Shown here: piece after piece, positions 1-11,700 of the stretch
Numbering within the stretch: the first letter of the stretch is position 1
Layout of the letters: each line of letters opens with the position of its first letter
Assembly: GCA_964036275.1 (NCBI GenBank)
Contig: OZ038434.1
Location: 5,661,060-5,725,059 of the forward strand
Length of the DNA: 64,000 nt
Reading direction: 5' to 3'
From: Litoditis marina
Taxonomy: Eukaryota; Nematoda; Chromadorea; Rhabditida; Rhabditidae
Position numbers and translations under genes: made by a program
The notes under the pieces: generated by a model
Database searches by the model: none
What the model was told of the DNA's origin: nothing
Seen by the model: only the letters and a program-made list of their open reading frames with translations

Positions 1-1054
1 TTCGCGACACTCATATTCCGTCGGGATGTGAGAGCAGAGAAATATCGCATGTTTAAAGAGACGCAGGATGAGGTCGATAGTTCGGGAACATGACTATAGT
101 GAGTGTCAAATTTATAAATTACTGTCCCTCGTCGGAATCGAACCTGCGAGCAAAAGATTCGTAGCAGAGCGCTAACAACTGCGCTATTAGAGCACATAAC
201 CAGGAAGCTTTGGAATCTAAGACATGTGTGCGTACACAGCGGAAAGTGAGATATACAGTACCCTCCCGCCTTTCCGTTGGCGACGACTATACGGTATTCG
301 ATAGTGAATATGCACTTCTAAAGAGTATAAGGAGAGAAAAGAGAAAAACTAACAGCAAGTTAGAATATTTCTTTTTTCACATAGAGCAATTCGATAAATT
401 CGGAACAAACTTGTTGTCGCTTCTTTATCTCAAGTATAACCGCCCCCTTTGTGGATAAAGAAGTGTGAGTTCTGTGTGACTTATGTTCTGTTTTTTTTTG
501 ATTGCGAAATAATAATCACCTGCCGCGAGTATGATATCTCATTTCCTCTAATGTGTTACCAATCATGCTGCCCCTCTTATTGCGATGCATATTGTGAGTT
601 TATATTTACAAAAGGTTTCAAAACGCATGAAAACACAAAACAATCGACTCGAAAACAGAAATTCGAGTTACTAACTGCTAGTAGTATGCTATTTCTCGTA
701 AAAGAGCTCATTCTAGGAAAGGCAAGTCAGATTGTAGTTATCCCACTTTTAAGTCGAAAACAATGTGTATTTAGATCAAAATACAACTCAAATATGGTCA
801 CGTTCTATAATTTGAATCTCAGCATTTTTCACAGTACACAAGAGAACTATAACTTAGTCGATAATGTTTTGAACACGAAAATCAAAATCTGATGCTGGGA
901 AAACTGTGTTGTCATACTGTAGTAGTCTCAGAAGAAATGAAAGAAACTATAGCCTGATATCATGATTAGTGCCGTATTTCCATATAGGCTCAATTTTTTC
1001 TAGAGTGATTTCATTTTCCTAGTTTTTCTCACAATTCATCGTTCTACATTCCAG
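1..1054. other. Intron of the ZP-domain gene; no exon seen
   Basis: AT-rich sequence with no open frame resembling the missing ZP N-terminal half. Bases 1-75 match, in reverse orientation, the central part of the hairpin element at 1896-2063. A degenerate tRNA-like sequence lies at 119-192. Confidence 0.5.
119..192 (-). repeat. Degenerate tRNA-like sequence (A and B boxes), possibly a tRNA-derived SINE head
   Basis: On the minus strand it reads TAGCGCAGTTGTTAGCGC, which gives a perfect four-pair D stem and an A box, then AGGTTCGATTCC, a B box. The anticodon stem and acceptor stem do not pair well, so this is not a working tRNA. Confidence 0.35.
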
Positions 1055-3959
1055 TTCACTGCCAACGGAATCGATGCAAAGTGACATTGCGATGCCGTCT
1101 TGCTCCTACACAATTCGACGAGATTCGTTGGATGGAGAAGTTCTCCAATACGCTCGGGTCGGGGACCAAGTGGTCCACAGGTGGCAGTGCGATTCAGGTA
1201 TCATCATGTAGCTGTATAATGGGTAGACCATAGTTAGTGCCCGACGCGAGACCGGGAATTATAATAGGTTGTCCAACTATATGTTCGCGTGAAAGTTCAT
1301 ATTCACGACGTGAATAGCACAAAAACATGTATCTCAACACATGAAATATTTACTTTCTAGCACTTGTTGCTGCTAGTCGGGTATGAAAACATGCGAAAAC
1401 TAATACTGTTAGTAACTGGCCAGTTTCCATGAAAGTTAGCTCCAATAAATCCTGATTAAATGAACACCCACTTGTAGCGGGCGCGACAAGAACGTGTGCG
1501 CAGGTCAGAGAGACGCAGACTGTCTCAGCCTCACTGCAGCCTCACTGACTCGCCTGTTGTCATGCTATTGTACCCGAGCAATCGCAGGCAATTGGCGCAA
1601 ATGTTTCTGAGGTGTTTTGAGCAGTGTTCCCCTACAATAATTACACGACTTATACAACTTTCCTACTTTAGTACAACTTCTACTGAGCACATTCTTATAA
1701 CTTCCTAACTATTATTCCAGATGAGTATGGAGTTCTCGTACACAGCTGTTTTGTGGAAGACGGACAAGGAGAGAAACAGCTGATTGTTGACGAGAACGGG
1801 TCAGTCAGAGAATAACTTCACACATAAATTATAATTACACAATAGTGTCATTTTCGGAAAACTCGATCGGGAGGCACGTTTATGATCAGCAGAGTACGAC
1901 GTATGCTAGAAGATCCTGGCACCTTTATCCCATCCTGAGTCTCCTCAATTATACGCTATTTATCTGCTCTTACATCCCGCCAGGATACGAGTGGCGCGAA
2001 ACAGTAAGGCAGAACGAGAGACGCAGGATGGCATGAAAGTGCCGGGATCTTCCAGCATACGTACTCAGGTTCCAAAATACGTATGTGAACTACGCCACGG
2101 AACACAACCAAGAATAGAAGCAAAAATGTGTTTTCATTCACTGGGGCAAAACTATTTCAAGACAAACTTTCTGCTTATGCTCACACTTTACCATCACACT
2201 TAGACCTTTTTAGCCAAAAAAAGTTTGTTTCTGTTTTACTTACTATCTTTAACAGAATCTATTTTCCAACTTCCGTCTCCATTTCAGTTGTCATACGGAC
2301 CGACTCCTTCTGGGAGATCCCACCTACGTGGAGGCGCTGAACATGGCCTATCGAGAATCCTTCGTCTTCAAATTCGCCGATCGGGTCGCCGTTCGGTTTC
2401 AATGCGAAATTCGCCTCTGTTTGAAGGACGACGGCGGATGTGACGGAATTACGGTATAACAGTATACTGCTAGTCAACTGCAGAGTCACGTAAAACACTT
2501 TAAACACAGCAGAACTCAGAAACGTGCAATATCATATGACAACGTGCACGATGCCTCATTAGAATGCTTTCAATACACTTTTAGTATAATAGAAATTTTC
2601 TTGCGCATAGATTGAATTACAAAAAGTAGTTATAGCTAACTAGTTAAGTTATTACAAGATTATGTGGCAAAACATATCCCAAAGGATTGTATGTTAAATG
2701 TACAACGGTATAGTCATCTGTTCACCAACTAAGACCGAGAACAACCTAGTCGATATTGCAATGCAAGGCGAGCGCTGTTCTACTGTGTGCCCGAAATCGA
2801 TAGTGTACATGAAAAACACAAATTAACGTACAATGTTCAGGGCAGTTTTATGGCGTAGTATGTTCACGTTTCACGTAAATCGAAACGGATCATAATGGAG
2901 TTATAGTTTGATCCGCGATCAAATTTGTCCTTCCGAATCACAACTGTGAACAATGACATCGAACGATCATCTGCAGTAGAAATAGCCTCACATTTATAAA
3001 ACAACCCCATGTACAACCTCATAGAAATATGCATTTTTCAGCCTCCACTTTGCATTGATTCGAATCTAATCAATTTGAGGAACTCTGATGCTCTCGGAAA
3101 CAATACGGTTGGTAAATTATACAACATAGTCAATACACTGTGCGGCGATAAATCTGACTTGTTTCGAGAAGTAAAAGGCCAAAGTATGCAATGTATGCAT
3201 GTCCTTTATACACCCTTCCACCCATCCCTAACCTTCTACAGTAGGCTGCTTTTGACAGAGAAGTATAACTGCGTGGAATATCACTTGAGGAATGCTGAAA
3301 TGTTATTTTATGACCGTAGTTTCAACGTAAAAGAATGCTTATTTAGAAGGTATTCACGTTTCACGTGTTCGTCCCATTTACTTCTAGTATTGTTGTACGA
3401 TGTTTCAGTCAACACCGGGCCGACCGAAGCGATCTTCATCCTTCGTTCCACGCGACGCGGATCTCATCTCACAAACGGTCTATGTCATGGACAAAGAGTT
3501 CGAGGATGAAAAAGAAAAATGTGAGAAAACTATACACTCCGTTGACTGAACACCCATGAAACACTCATGCTCCGTAATCATCCGGGTTTTTGAACTTTTT
3601 GTGGAAAGGATGGAAAACTGCTTACTCGAAACAGAATACATTACATTTTTGCAATCTACTGTACATTATAGAGGTACGGTCCCTTTTCTGCTGTGTTTAG
3701 AAATATAGGAGTGTAGGTCATATTCTTTATATACCATCTCTTTCAGCCTCTCCCTTCTCCGCATCTCCTTCGTCTGTGTGTATTTCACACAAATCTATCG
3801 TCTCGTTGGTGACGATTGTTTCATTATTCCTGGTTCTGTCAACCACAACTCTACTCTACGTCATGTACATTCGATGCAATCGGTGAGACTTCTTATAAGC
3901 GCCACCAAATCTTTGTAAATTCCAGTACCGCATGTTCACGTTTATCAAGCGTGGCGTAA
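1055..3959 (+). CDS. Cuticlin-like ZP-domain transmembrane protein (3' part; 5' exons outside the window)
   Basis: Seven joined exons: 1055-1197, 1721-1799, 2288-2453, 3042-3107, 3409-3520, about 3750-3886, 3926-3959 (TAA at 3957). The protein contains the ZP domain signature of nematode cuticlins: MPSCSYTIRRDSLDG, VGDQVVHRWQCDS, YGVLVHSCFVEDGQG, DENGCHTDRLLLGDPTY, SFVFKFADRVAVRFQCEIRL and CLKDDGGCDGITPPLC, with regularly spaced cysteines. It is followed by a furin-type RPKR site and a hydrophobic helix (SIVSLVTIVSLFLVL, TTTLLYVMY), with a short basic tail ending CSRLSSVA. This is the usual plan of ZP proteins: an extracellular ZP module, a cleavage site and a membrane anchor. The family builds cuticle and apical extracellular matrix. 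The N-terminal half of the ZP module and any signal peptide are not seen; the first exon starts with one base that completes a codon, so upstream exons exist. The donor after 3107 (GTTGGT) is unusual but keeps the frame. The exact family member is unknown. Confidence 0.85.
1496..1525. repeat. 30-bp sequence repeated at 59835-59864
   Basis: The 30 bases starting GTGCGCAGGTCAGAGAGACG are identical at 1496-1525 and 59835-59864, while the flanks differ. Here it sits in an intron of the ZP-domain gene. Confidence 0.7.
1896..2063. mobile_element. Hairpin (foldback) element in ZP-gene intron
   Basis: The left arm starting CGTATGCTAGAAGATCCTGG pairs imperfectly with the right arm ending TCTTCCAGCATACGTA. 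The inner part (TTACATCCCGCCAGGATACG) reappears inverted at 1-50. It has the size and form of a MITE. No clear target duplication was found. Confidence 0.6.
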
Positions 3960-5732
3960 AAGACGGACTCCACAGCGGGCTGAAATTTGTAGATCAAAGA
4001 TATCGTATATTTGATCAACACATTTTCTCGTCTATCGCTGATCCCGCATGGTTCGTTTGCTGTCTTTGTTGGAGACATGAAGACCACATTGACAAATCAA
4101 GTAAAAGCTCTATTTATCTAAAGTAACTAATCAGTCACGTAATGTTCAGAACTGAGCTAGGAATTGAAGATATTAGCGTTAAAGTAGTTAGATGATATAT
4201 TTAAATCATGTTTAACGTATTCAGGAAAACTTTCGCTACTAAATTTTGGGTAACGCTGAAAAAGACAACAGGTTTCACAGTGTTTCTGTGAATGTAGATT
4301 GAACTGAAATGTTTCAGATCCACCTTTGTCGTTCACAAACAGAACATGAGACTGTTCTGAATATTCTACCCAAGTTTCCTCCGGTTCCCTTCCAGTGATT
4401 ACGCTTTTGGTGTCTTAGAACACTCTGTTTCACACACTTGTGCACACTTACAGTATGATTTTAGTTCGGACACTTTTCCATCCGCTCGATGCCGTTTCCG
4501 ATTGCGACACCGAAAACTTTACATTTATGTAATTGGAGCTTTACTCAGCATTTATTGACAGCGTTTTGGCAGAAAAGATCATCCTATAAAATTAGTAGAA
4601 AACTGAACAGGTGTGTACTGTAGAGGTATACGAGAAATGTGAAACCGATTATATAGTCAATAGAGTCCGTTTTTTTAGCTTTAAAATGTTTAGCTTTGAA
4701 ATATCCACTTTAAGAGACAGTATTGATATTGATGTATTTTATTCAAATTATTCGTTTTTGTGTTTTGATTTGAGCGCCCAACGTTGCGAGGGTGGAAATT
4801 TGGAATAAACGTTGTGAGAAATGTTGTTTTTCGAAAAAAAAAACAGAAAAGAACCATAAGAACAAACATATCTATCTGAAAATCTCTTGTAGCTCTGTTC
4901 TGAATTGAAAACAAACGAGTCACGATTGTGAATATTTCCACCGAAAACATATTTATTATCTTCAAATGTGTAAACATTAAAACGTGACAATCATCAAACA
5001 GCACAAAAAACAACATACGAGAAAAGGGAAAATAGAGAAATAAACTGAGGTCAAAAACAATATACTGAACGTCATACAATTTATCGTGCACTAAATGGAT
5101 GGTTTGCAACAGCAAGAGATCTATTAATGAATAAAAAGTAGCTCACTGAGTGTGTTAGCTTTCACTTGAATAGGTGATAGCCAAATATTACATAACCAGG
5201 TAAGAAGAACAAAGATGAACGAACCCCATTTTTACCTAACAATTTGTAAATTTATTATGTCGAGTTTGTAAAACACGGCTGACCCGATCACATTTTCTTG
5301 ATGAGTCAAAATCAGCATTGCACACAAACAAAAACTACACACTTTTATCGTTTTTCGATTGAACTTGCTTGTGCACAAGGTGCACAGATGTTTATCTAGT
5401 AGCGAAATGTTCACGAGTCACCGTTTTCAAAGATCAGAGAAGTCATCAGTTAACAAACTTGATCAACTCGAACTCGATACAGCCTCGTGTCAACTCGAAC
5501 TCGATACAGCCTCCTCTTCAATCAAGAAAACAAAAGATTTCTTCATTTGAAAAATGTAGATGTGATCTTTTTTGTTCTAGAACAGAGTGTAATTGTACAA
5601 TACGAAAAAAAAATACGTCGTTGTTTTTAAAGTCAACTTTTGTCCAATTCACCGTTTGTTCTAGGACACAAAATCATTTAAATGGCCAGCCATTTATGTG
5701 TATTACCGGGGTTTATGTGAACCATTTATGTA
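3960..5732. other. Convergent intergenic region between ZP-domain gene and GATAD1-like gene
   Basis: AT-rich spacer holding the 3' ends of two convergent genes. No coding exon was recognised. It includes a short tandem repeat at 5463-5515, two copies of a 27-base unit containing CAACTCGAACTCGATACAGC. Confidence 0.5.
4804..4809 (+). terminator. Possible polyadenylation signal AATAAA of the ZP-domain gene
   Basis: First clear AATAAA on the plus strand after the stop at 3957-3959, about 845 bases downstream. It is followed by a T/A-rich stretch. The distance is long for a 3' UTR, so this is tentative. Confidence 0.3.
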
Positions 5733-8700
5733 TTACCGGGGTTCGTCATTCTTTCTGGTTACTAGATCTACCACCGGTGTGTCCCCATATCGCATCAGCT
5801 CCGTCTCGGCCACTTGCAGCAGTTGTTGATTTCGATTGACCAGCTCTTCTCGCCTTCTGTCCGCCAATATTCGATTGTTCGACCAGTCGGCATGATAGCT
5901 GGCTAGCTCCGGACGCGATTGCACCCAAACACACGACTGAAATCAGGCACCGTAGCAAAGTCGTGAAAGTGGTGAGCTCACCCTGATGGAGGACCTGGTC
6001 ACAGTCTGGCCACATAGTTGCCAACTTTGTATGTATAAGCATAGTGCAGGTGACCCAAACTTGGGCGAGGTGGTGACCAGAAAGTTCAGCTCGCAGCTGC
6101 CCTTTTTGGGAGACTTTGCTACGGTGCCAGCTTTCACGTTTCAATTGGCTGGATACCTTAGTGAGGCAAGAAAACACCGACTTATTTCAACTTTCAGGTT
6201 TTAGGCGGTGTGTAGCTGCAAATAAAGAAAAAAAACCATTTCTTGTACAGCACTTACAACCCAGTGGTATCTGCTTATTATTTTTTATCTAATAAACTAT
6301 TAAATGTTCGTGCGTCGACAAATGGAAAGAGGACTCAATAAACGAACCGCGACAGTGCGAAAAAAGAATAAAAGAGCACACACCTCAATCGGGTAGTTTT
6401 TCCTATCAACAACGGCGTGCGCGAAATGAGCTGGGTTGTCGAAAAGGTGCGGATCTGGGGCACATCGTTTCGGCACCAACCTATAACATAAAAGTCTACA
6501 ACGAATGACAATATTCTATGTTAAAGGTGGTCTGGCAGGAACATTTTCGAAATTTCGATTTTTCATGGTTTGTTACTAATATTGTCGTAGAACACACTAT
6601 ATAACCAATACGTTGTGTCACACACATTTGGCCAAGACCCATGAACAATGATGACTTACAGAGTTACCGTAACCCATCACTTCATAAAACAATGTAAATT
6701 GCGCGAGAAAACTCAATGACAAACATTTCTACAACACGGAGACGTGTAATTTCACAAACTAAGCAAATAAGAATTTTTTATTCTATCGAAATATCATATT
6801 TCAAAAAATGAATGAAATCCAATATAATATGAATAGTAATCAATCAAAATTACAATGTATATAATGTATACTGTATATGTAAATATAATGTACAATGTAT
6901 ATGTATATAAACTGATAGTATGAGACACAATAAAGACCTACAGTACAAAACAGAGCTATAATAAGTGACTGTGAGAGGAAAAATAGCACTCCATATAACA
7001 CTCCAGATGCATTTATGTATAAATAGCATATAACACTCCATATAGGCATGCAGAGATAACTACAGTTTTTGAAAAGTATCAAAAGTTACTTTGGAATCTT
7101 ACACCTGAAAACACTAATGAATTGTGATTAGACCCCCGATGAAAGATGGAAGATGACGTTGATGTTGTGCCTCCATCGTCCAGGAACGATGATACAATAT
7201 CTGAACACAATAATTTAGAGAAGAAATGATGATAATGAATGAAATCGAGCACGAAGATCAGTATGAAAACGCAGAATAAATAAATAACTGCACTTGGAGC
7301 TGCAAAATCCTTGCGGCATGGCCTCTCCCACGTGACTCCTTTTTCCAACTTTTTCGTTTTGTTTGGCAAACTACACGAAAACTTCACGGAACTGCATGAA
7401 AACTACACGAAAACTTCACGAAACTGCATGAATAGCCTAATTACAACAAGACAGAGTCAGCTACTGCTGGTTGCAATGTACTCACCTACTAAATATAATG
7501 ACACCTCCAGAACAGCGCTGTCCTCATCGCATCTATACAAAAAATGTGCCCTCGCGCACGAGCAACGATAAACAACCTGGAAAAATAATTTGATGAAACA
7601 CTGTTTGAAGCTATTTTGCTATTAGATAATCTAAACCATTATTTGGAATCAGCAAAATTCATTTTCCAGAAAAATTACCAGAAATCTGATACAGCCGTAG
7701 TCGTTTATATCATTCAGTCTGGACACATACCTCAGTTAGATCAAATGTACATGGACACTAATTATGAGGATACTAATAGTGAAAAATAAGCAATAAAATA
7801 TTGAAAATGACAAATATTCAGAAAGAAGACGAAACGTCTGCCGAAGAAATTTTCAAAACGCGGCCTCTCCCACCTCAGACAATGGAGGCCCAGTTGCCGC
7901 CCACTCGGGTGGGTCGGCCCACTAGCCGCGAGTTCCGGCCCAGTCGCCGCCCACCTGCCCGCCAGTGGGGGCGGGTCATCCATTCCAAAGCTGCGTCGCG
8001 GTTGACCGCGACGCACCTCTCGAACTCAAAACTCAAATTTTCAACTTATATTTTCAGTTCGTTTTTTGTTGTTTATAGTTATTTTATATCAATTTTTTCG
8101 TAATATACTTTTGTTATGGAATATTTCGAAGTGTTTTTGGCCAACGTAAGGTTCTCATCAAATCAGTTCAAGCTCATTACGTCATTTTTAGCCTTATTTC
8201 CCAAATGTTAATTTTTTGACTCAAGTGTGCTCTGTTATTTCTCAGTACTCTGTGAATCATTCCGGGATTCATTTGCAAACTATCCATATCACAAATTTAT
8301 TCGTTTCAAATAACATGAAAAATTTTGTAAACTGGGAAACTGATTTGGCTATTTACATTTTGGATCATTGTTTGGTACATTTTCATCGTTCCAAAACTTA
8401 ATTTTCAGAGAGTTTTCAATGAATTCATCTAATGACGGAGAAAATACGCCTCTGGGAAGTTCTACAGGTGCGTTCAGGAATTAGAGGAAGATTGACACCT
8501 ACTACTATGTTTCTAGGAGGCAGTCAGTAAACGCTTCCTGATTCACTCGTATCTTTCTTTCAACATTATACTAGGATTTGGAGTACAGTTCAGGAATATT
8601 TTGGAATGTGCCGCCTAAAACAAGTTTGTCATATTTTTTTGCCGCATGAAAAGTAGGCAAATTTTTTTCTCAAACATGATACAAAACGGTTTCGCTGACA

Positions 8701-11700
8701 TCTTTCACTGTTTCATCATAGAATTATCTAGTAAAATTGGTTTAAAAATAAAACCCTTCTTTTCTAAAGTATAGAAATATCGTTCATTGTGTTCACAAAT
8801 TAACTCTTCTGATTTTTTTTTGCACGTATTCGCCTCATGTCTGAAAATTGTGATGATTGAAGCAAAATATGATCCTCTACAATCTCTAACAGTGAATAAT
8901 TTAGATCACGGCTCTCATTTCTAAGGTAATCGGGCGCAGCGCGGAGCGCTGCGCAGATTAGTTTTTGTTTAAAGGTCTGCAGACATTACAAAACAGTTTA
9001 TTACAATTTTATTCAAAGTACGTCGACCATTTCCCTAGATATTTGCATGAATCACTGAAGGGCAACACGTCTACAAGATACTGAGTTCACGTTCCAAGTA
9101 GAATTTATTGAGAGGAGTTAGAGGGCCCAACGTCTCGCAAAAATGGCTTCCGTGCGGGGCGGCGGCGGCGGCGGCGACAAAAGTGTCCGCCTCCTCAAAT
9201 CTCGGCATAGTTTCGCACAAAATTAACTTATTCAAAAAATACTTACATTATTGGAAAGTTCTAAAAAAGTTGAGGTATACGTATTTTCCAGGTATGTCTG
9301 AAATTTGAATATTACGTGTGAGAGAGCCGAAAATGGTCTCGCAAAAAGTCATGGATAGACCGGTTTCGTGAAAATAAAAATGAAAGAAGAGTTTAACGTG
9401 TAGTAGGAAGACGTTTTCCAATGAAGAACTCATGACAGGCGGGTACAGCTTGGTTTTCACTCCTATTCACATGTCTGATTGGCGGATTGGATAAACGCTC
9501 TATTCACGCACGGCGAACGAAGGTTCGATTCCTGCCTGGAGCCTAGAGGGGAAAATTTGCTATCACTTGAACGAGGTTACAACTACACCAAACGTTCTGC
9601 ACTACGGCACGGTTTAAAACTCCAATAGAAAAACATAACATTCCTTGTTTAGCTTATTGTTCAAAAATATCATTTTTTATCAAAAATGACCGTTACTTCG
9701 TAACCATAGAAAAAGAGTTCAATTAGTATAAAAATACGAGTGTAAAGAAAGTAAAGATTAGTTTTGGATGAATATGTACAAGAAATATAAAAGAAGGCCA
9801 ATAAAAATATTTTGAGGAAAATGCTAATCTCGCTTCTCTTGAAAACAACGGAGTATAAGCTAGATTATTGTGAGTCGCAGTCAGAAGTTTTCTTCCGACA
9901 ACCAAAAACTAGGTATTCTTTTTTGAAATTCTAAACCGAGCGAGATTAGAGTTTTCCTCAAAATATTTTTATTGGCCTTCTTTTATATTTCTTGTACATA
10001 TTCATCCAAAACTAATCTTTACTTTCTTTACACTCGTTTTTTTATACTAATTTAAGTAGTTTCTGAGCTGTGGACCAGTTGTTGCACCCAACGCGAGAAA
10101 AAAGTTCTTCGTAAACACGTAAACGGCACAAAACAATGCCTGTTTTCAAGTTGCAAATTGGTGTATGTGCAAATCAACCTAACTACGTTCATCCGACTTC
10201 AACAATCGATATGATCGCGGCATGTTCACCTCAACTCCTCACTCTCTCAAATGTAGAATGGGTGTGTGCTGAATGACGAATTCGAATAAATTCAGCCATT
10301 TCTTACCCACAGAAAACTTATTTCAGAGCCGAACTTGTGGGAACTTTGATGTGCAGGAGAAATGAGCGCAACCACTGAAGAGTCCTATGCTGGTTATTAC
10401 TTCATTCAACGGAAGTGATAGTATCGTGGTCATTCGTTAGTTTCTCATGATGTTTTTGTATTTTTACCGTAATGTGCTGTAATTGACCACCATATGGTGA
10501 ATTCAATATCAAATCGGGTTCTTAGGTCTTTTGGTAACCTTTTTTTCCCGGAATCAACAATAGGTTACCCTCTAATTCGAGCCGAAAATTTATCTTTACT
10601 GTTACTTTTGAGGCTAACCAGATTCCGTTTCTAGGTCACAAGGTTCCCCACTCAAGTAACTTGAAAAAACGGTCAATCTACCTGAAAACCTGGTTAGATA
10701 TAAAATTGGCCCATTATGTGTCAGAACTAGGACTGTATGCCAGTAGAATCACTATTTCACGAAAAGTAGCCTGTTCATGGGAATCCGCGGCATTTGATCG
10801 TTCGGTCATGTCTGCAATCCAAAAATTAAGTAGGTTTTCGAGTTTGTAACACTGTTTGTCAATTGCATAGTCACGTGAAACATTTCAAACACAGCAGAAT
10901 TGAGAAACATGCAATGACCAAGTCCATGATTAGAATACAAACTTCACGTGACTACTCATTTGACTTTCAGTATAGTTTAGATAGATCCTGAATACCGGAG
11001 TAGTTTATAATCAATTGTTTAGTTTGAAGTTGAAATGGACATTTTTGATATCTTTTCGGATATTGTTGTTGTTGATGTTTTGTTGTATGAATGAATGATA
11101 TTGAGCAACTGTTTTAGTACCTGCTTCAACGGGATCAAACCCTTTCATTATTTCCGTTTTTCTGAGCCCAGGGAAGTTTTTTATACTTTTTTGGCCCAGT
11201 CGCCGCCTAGTCTGGGCCCTGTCGCCGCCCACATGTGGCCCAGTAGCGGCCAGTCAGCGCGTTAGTAGGCCTAGAGTGGGCGGCGACTGGGCCCAGACTG
11301 GGCGGCGACTGGGCCCCCATTGTCTTAGACGCGTCGCGTGTGTTATTAGCATTGGAGCACCGATAATAACGTTAGGGCACTAATCATGAAATCAAGTTCC
11401 TGCCAGGCCATCTTTAAGTAAGTGGATGGATTTCGAGTTATTCGAGTTTTGGGAAAAAAACGAGTTTTTCGAGTTTCGAGTTATTCGAGTTTTGGGAATT
11501 TCGAGTTTTTCGAGTTCGAGTTTTCAGCGTTTCAAAAAAAAACCGAGTTTTCGAGTTTCGAGTTAAACTCGAAAAACTCGATTTTCGAGTTTCTAGTTTG
11601 GTCATTAAGTTTTAGGATTTTATCGAGCTGAACAAATAATAATTTTTCGAGAAATTCGATTTTTTTTCTCGTGATTATGCGAGAATCGTGAGAAAAGAAG

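Noticed and set aside
119..192. Functional tRNA gene
   Set aside because: A and B boxes are present but the anticodon and acceptor stems do not pair.
449..892. 147-residue plus-strand open frame near the window start
   Set aside because: AT-driven open frame in an intron, with no ZP-like residues and no splice signals that would join it to the ZP gene.
5369..5839. 157-residue plus-strand open frame
   Set aside because: No domain and no coding-like composition; its end overlaps the antisense of the GATAD1 terminal exon and it crosses a tandem repeat.
7762..8103. Overlapping open frames on both strands
   Set aside because: They run through the GC-rich repeat island; the residues come from repeat units.
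8409..8467. Plus-strand exon-like piece with ATG (MNSSNDGENTPLGSST)
   Set aside because: Good splice signals, but the next in-frame piece stops at once and no further exons follow on this strand.
9143..9226. Short open frame with a polyglycine run
   Set aside because: 28 codons, due to a GGC repeat; no context as a gene.
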